Assembly (NCBI GenBank): GCA_947179485.1 | Contig: OX359245.1 | Location: forward strand, 7,483,001 to 7,547,000 | Length of the DNA stretch: 64,000 nt | Direction of reading: 5' to 3' | Source of the DNA: Allacma fusca | Lineage: Eukaryota; Arthropoda; Collembola; Symphypleona; Sminthuridae | Shown: in pieces, positions 62,829 through 64,000 of the stretch | Layout: every line of letters starts with the position of its first letter | How positions within the stretch are numbered: the stretch's first letter is position 1 | Notes under the pieces: generated by a model | Told to the model about the DNA's origin: nothing | The model's input: the letters and a program-made list of their open reading frames with translations, nothing else | The model's database searches: none | Program-made: the position numbers and the translations under genes

Positions 62829-63640
62829 ACTCAATGTAAGTGTATATTTTATATGGGCGATAGTAGGCGAATCTACCAATAATTAGTCAATGCCCAGTTT
62901 TTGTGCTTTGACGTGTTTTTTCACGATTCCAATTACACAAATCAATTCCTATGTGCTCTAGAAATCTATTACAACAATCACTTTAGTAAATTTCTAGCGT
63001 CTCTAGAACCTTGAAACAATACAATTTGGATTGTATTGTTTTTTTCAATTCCTGTTTTGTTTTTGTTTTAGTTTTGTATCTCGAAAATGGATATTGTTTG
63101 TTTAGTTTTGTACCAAAGACAAAAACAATACAAAAGTACAAAACTAAACGAGTACAATATTACAGCACTACCTGCAGGAATGAAATAATTCATTTTGCTT
63201 AATTTGAGTTGTGGCCACAATCAGTTACCTCTCTCTCTCTAGCCTACAAAAGGGAGTGAATCATATATACTTTGATTCCCCCAACTTGTAGGAAATTGAT
63301 TTCCAGGTATTCCCAAATTTAATCCATTGACCTGGATCAAGATATGAGGTCAAGGGGATCAGGATCGTGTAGCAAATCTGTTTTCTTTAGAAGGTCAATC
63401 TCTGCATTTTATTTATTGTCACAATATATATTTTCAGAAAATTTTCATCGTAAGGAATTATATGGGCTTCCTGGGGAAGTATTTCGGGGCGTTACAAATT
63501 GTGGGCATAAACCTAAGGGATATGAAACAACGTTTGGAGACAGTCAGCGTCTGATGAAAGAAACTGAGGAGGGTCGTTCCAAAAATATTCCAAGGAAATT
63601 CGACAAATTAGAAGCAAGAAGAAAATCCTGAAAACGTACC

Positions 63641-64000
63641 CCACATTCCTTACTATACTAAAATAAAAAATTCCTGAACACTTCAAAATACAATTTCCTA
63701 AAACTTACAACTTCCTTCGATTTAAATTGGCTTACCATGGTACCCCTTTAAATATATTTAATTATATGTAGATCGTTAACCGATAAAAAAGTTACAAATA
63801 TACATATTACATATAACAACAATTTGTTTTTCGAAAATGTATTGTTAGAGATTCTATTTTCTACAACTAAACTAAATTTACTAATTCTAAAAGTCTAAAG
63901 TAATTACTATTTCTAGCAACTACTATTGAAAACAGTTGGAATGGTGTTACACCTCAAATATTTTCAGGGCCGCCTTTAGCACTACTTTGTATTTATATTA
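63641..64000. other. A+T-rich right edge; nothing recognised
   Basis: No core motif, ORF or inverted repeat seen. The preceding stretch (about 63320-63560, CCTGGATCAAGATATGAGG) still matches array monomers near 20585 and 47300, so the array reaches close to the window's end. Confidence 0.4.

Larger units (their letters stand above)
60995..63170. mobile_element. hAT-type element with long subterminal inverted repeats
   Basis: Ends TAGTGCTGTAAT at both termini (reversed on the right) with a perfect 8-bp target duplication CCTGCAGG (60987-60994, 63171-63178). Inverted similarity continues some 220 bp inward (GGTTCTAGA..GACGCTAGAAATTT near 61150 and its reverse near 62995). GTACAAAA/TTTTGTAC and TTTTGTTTTTG words crowd the ends. 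2176 bp, including a 39-bp minisatellite, a TAA microsatellite (about 61823-61845) and a nested MITE. No transposase recognised. Its first bases match the 14735 element (TAGTGCTGT), suggesting related families. Confidence 0.92.
8935..63640 (+). repeat. Diverged tandem array of roughly 0.5-1.5 kb monomers with a shared GGCGTGGAAGCT core
   Basis: Many same-orientation monomers fill this span between transposons. The most recognisable part is a core related to ACTGGCGTGGAAGCTTA. Close copies: 18308, 23662, 26154, 35672, 37352, 43054, 49894, 59311, 60631. Variant copies: AAGTGGCGTTGAAGCT at 50285, 32606 and 38876 (with weaker 27328); AAGTGGCGTCAAGTTA types at 16045, 59839, 34879 and 55988; further related words at 10718, 11921, 13236, 16617, 19052, 19904, 20973, 21527, 26683, 27991, 36133, 42720, 55178 and 55264. 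After many cores a pyrimidine-rich tract ending in AG follows. Monomer types differ widely outside the core but recur in the same internal order. Most ORFs here are short and not conserved between copies, so I call the array non-coding for now. Confidence 0.8.

Noticed and set aside
63344-63631. 95-codon reading at the right edge
   Set aside because: Matches array DNA at about 20600-20800 and 47320-47540 where the frame is broken, so probably chance.
8935-63640. Dscam-like cluster of mutually exclusive exons as a firm call
   Set aside because: Layout is suggestive, but exon-like stretches contain stops in most copies, no immunoglobulin motif is visible and no docking sequence was found in the window.

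Overview
This is an A+T-rich metazoan nuclear window, most likely from an invertebrate; I cannot name the species from sequence alone. Evidence: spliceosomal introns with GT..AG ends, several very short (about 36-47 nt in my models), a JmjC histone-demethylase-like gene, and a dense set of eukaryotic transposons (hAT, pogo/Tc1-like, Harbinger-like, an LTR element and an L1/Tx1-like LINE). No bacterial or organellar features were seen.

Layout. (1) 0.5-2.6 kb, minus strand: a five-exon gene (3' part, 547 codons visible) for a single-pass membrane protein with a small cysteine-bearing outside domain and a long disordered tail; its first exon was not found. (2) 3.36-3.82 kb: a 20-bp minisatellite of 23 copies. 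(3) 3.8-6.35 kb: intergenic, with a 284-bp tandem duplication, between two divergently transcribed genes. (4) 6.35-8.09 kb, plus strand: a five-exon JmjC + two-zinc-finger gene whose frame carries an in-frame TGA before the fingers and, if the first intron is retained, an in-frame TAA. (5) From about 8.9 kb to at least 63.6 kb there is no convincing host gene. Instead there is a long, same-orientation, diverged tandem array of monomers of roughly 0.5-1.5 kb. Many share a short conserved core related to ACTGGCGTGGAAGCTTA, often followed 60-130 nt later by a pyrimidine-rich tract and AG. Larger blocks recur (15.7, 34.5, 55.7 and 59.5 kb; 11-13.4 and 30.7-32 kb).

The array has been repeatedly hit by transposons whose ends and target-site duplications can be read exactly, because the interrupted monomers rejoin on either side: hAT-type elements at 14.7-15.6, 39.07-41.57 (three deep), 43.10-46.69 (carrying a 2.49-kb LTR element) and 60.99-63.17 kb (carrying a smaller MITE and a 39-bp minisatellite); pogo-like MITEs at 29.2-30.0 and 48.4-49.7 kb; a Harbinger-like MITE at 56.7-58.0 kb filled with a minisatellite; and a 5'-truncated LINE on the minus strand at 50.7-54.1 kb.

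The two real genes show no evident functional link beyond their head-to-head position. The main open question is the repeated core: it is better conserved between monomer types than the surrounding sequence, yet the exon-like stretches after it do not keep open frames. Selector-like RNA element, protein-binding satellite box and simple recent homogenisation all remain possible.
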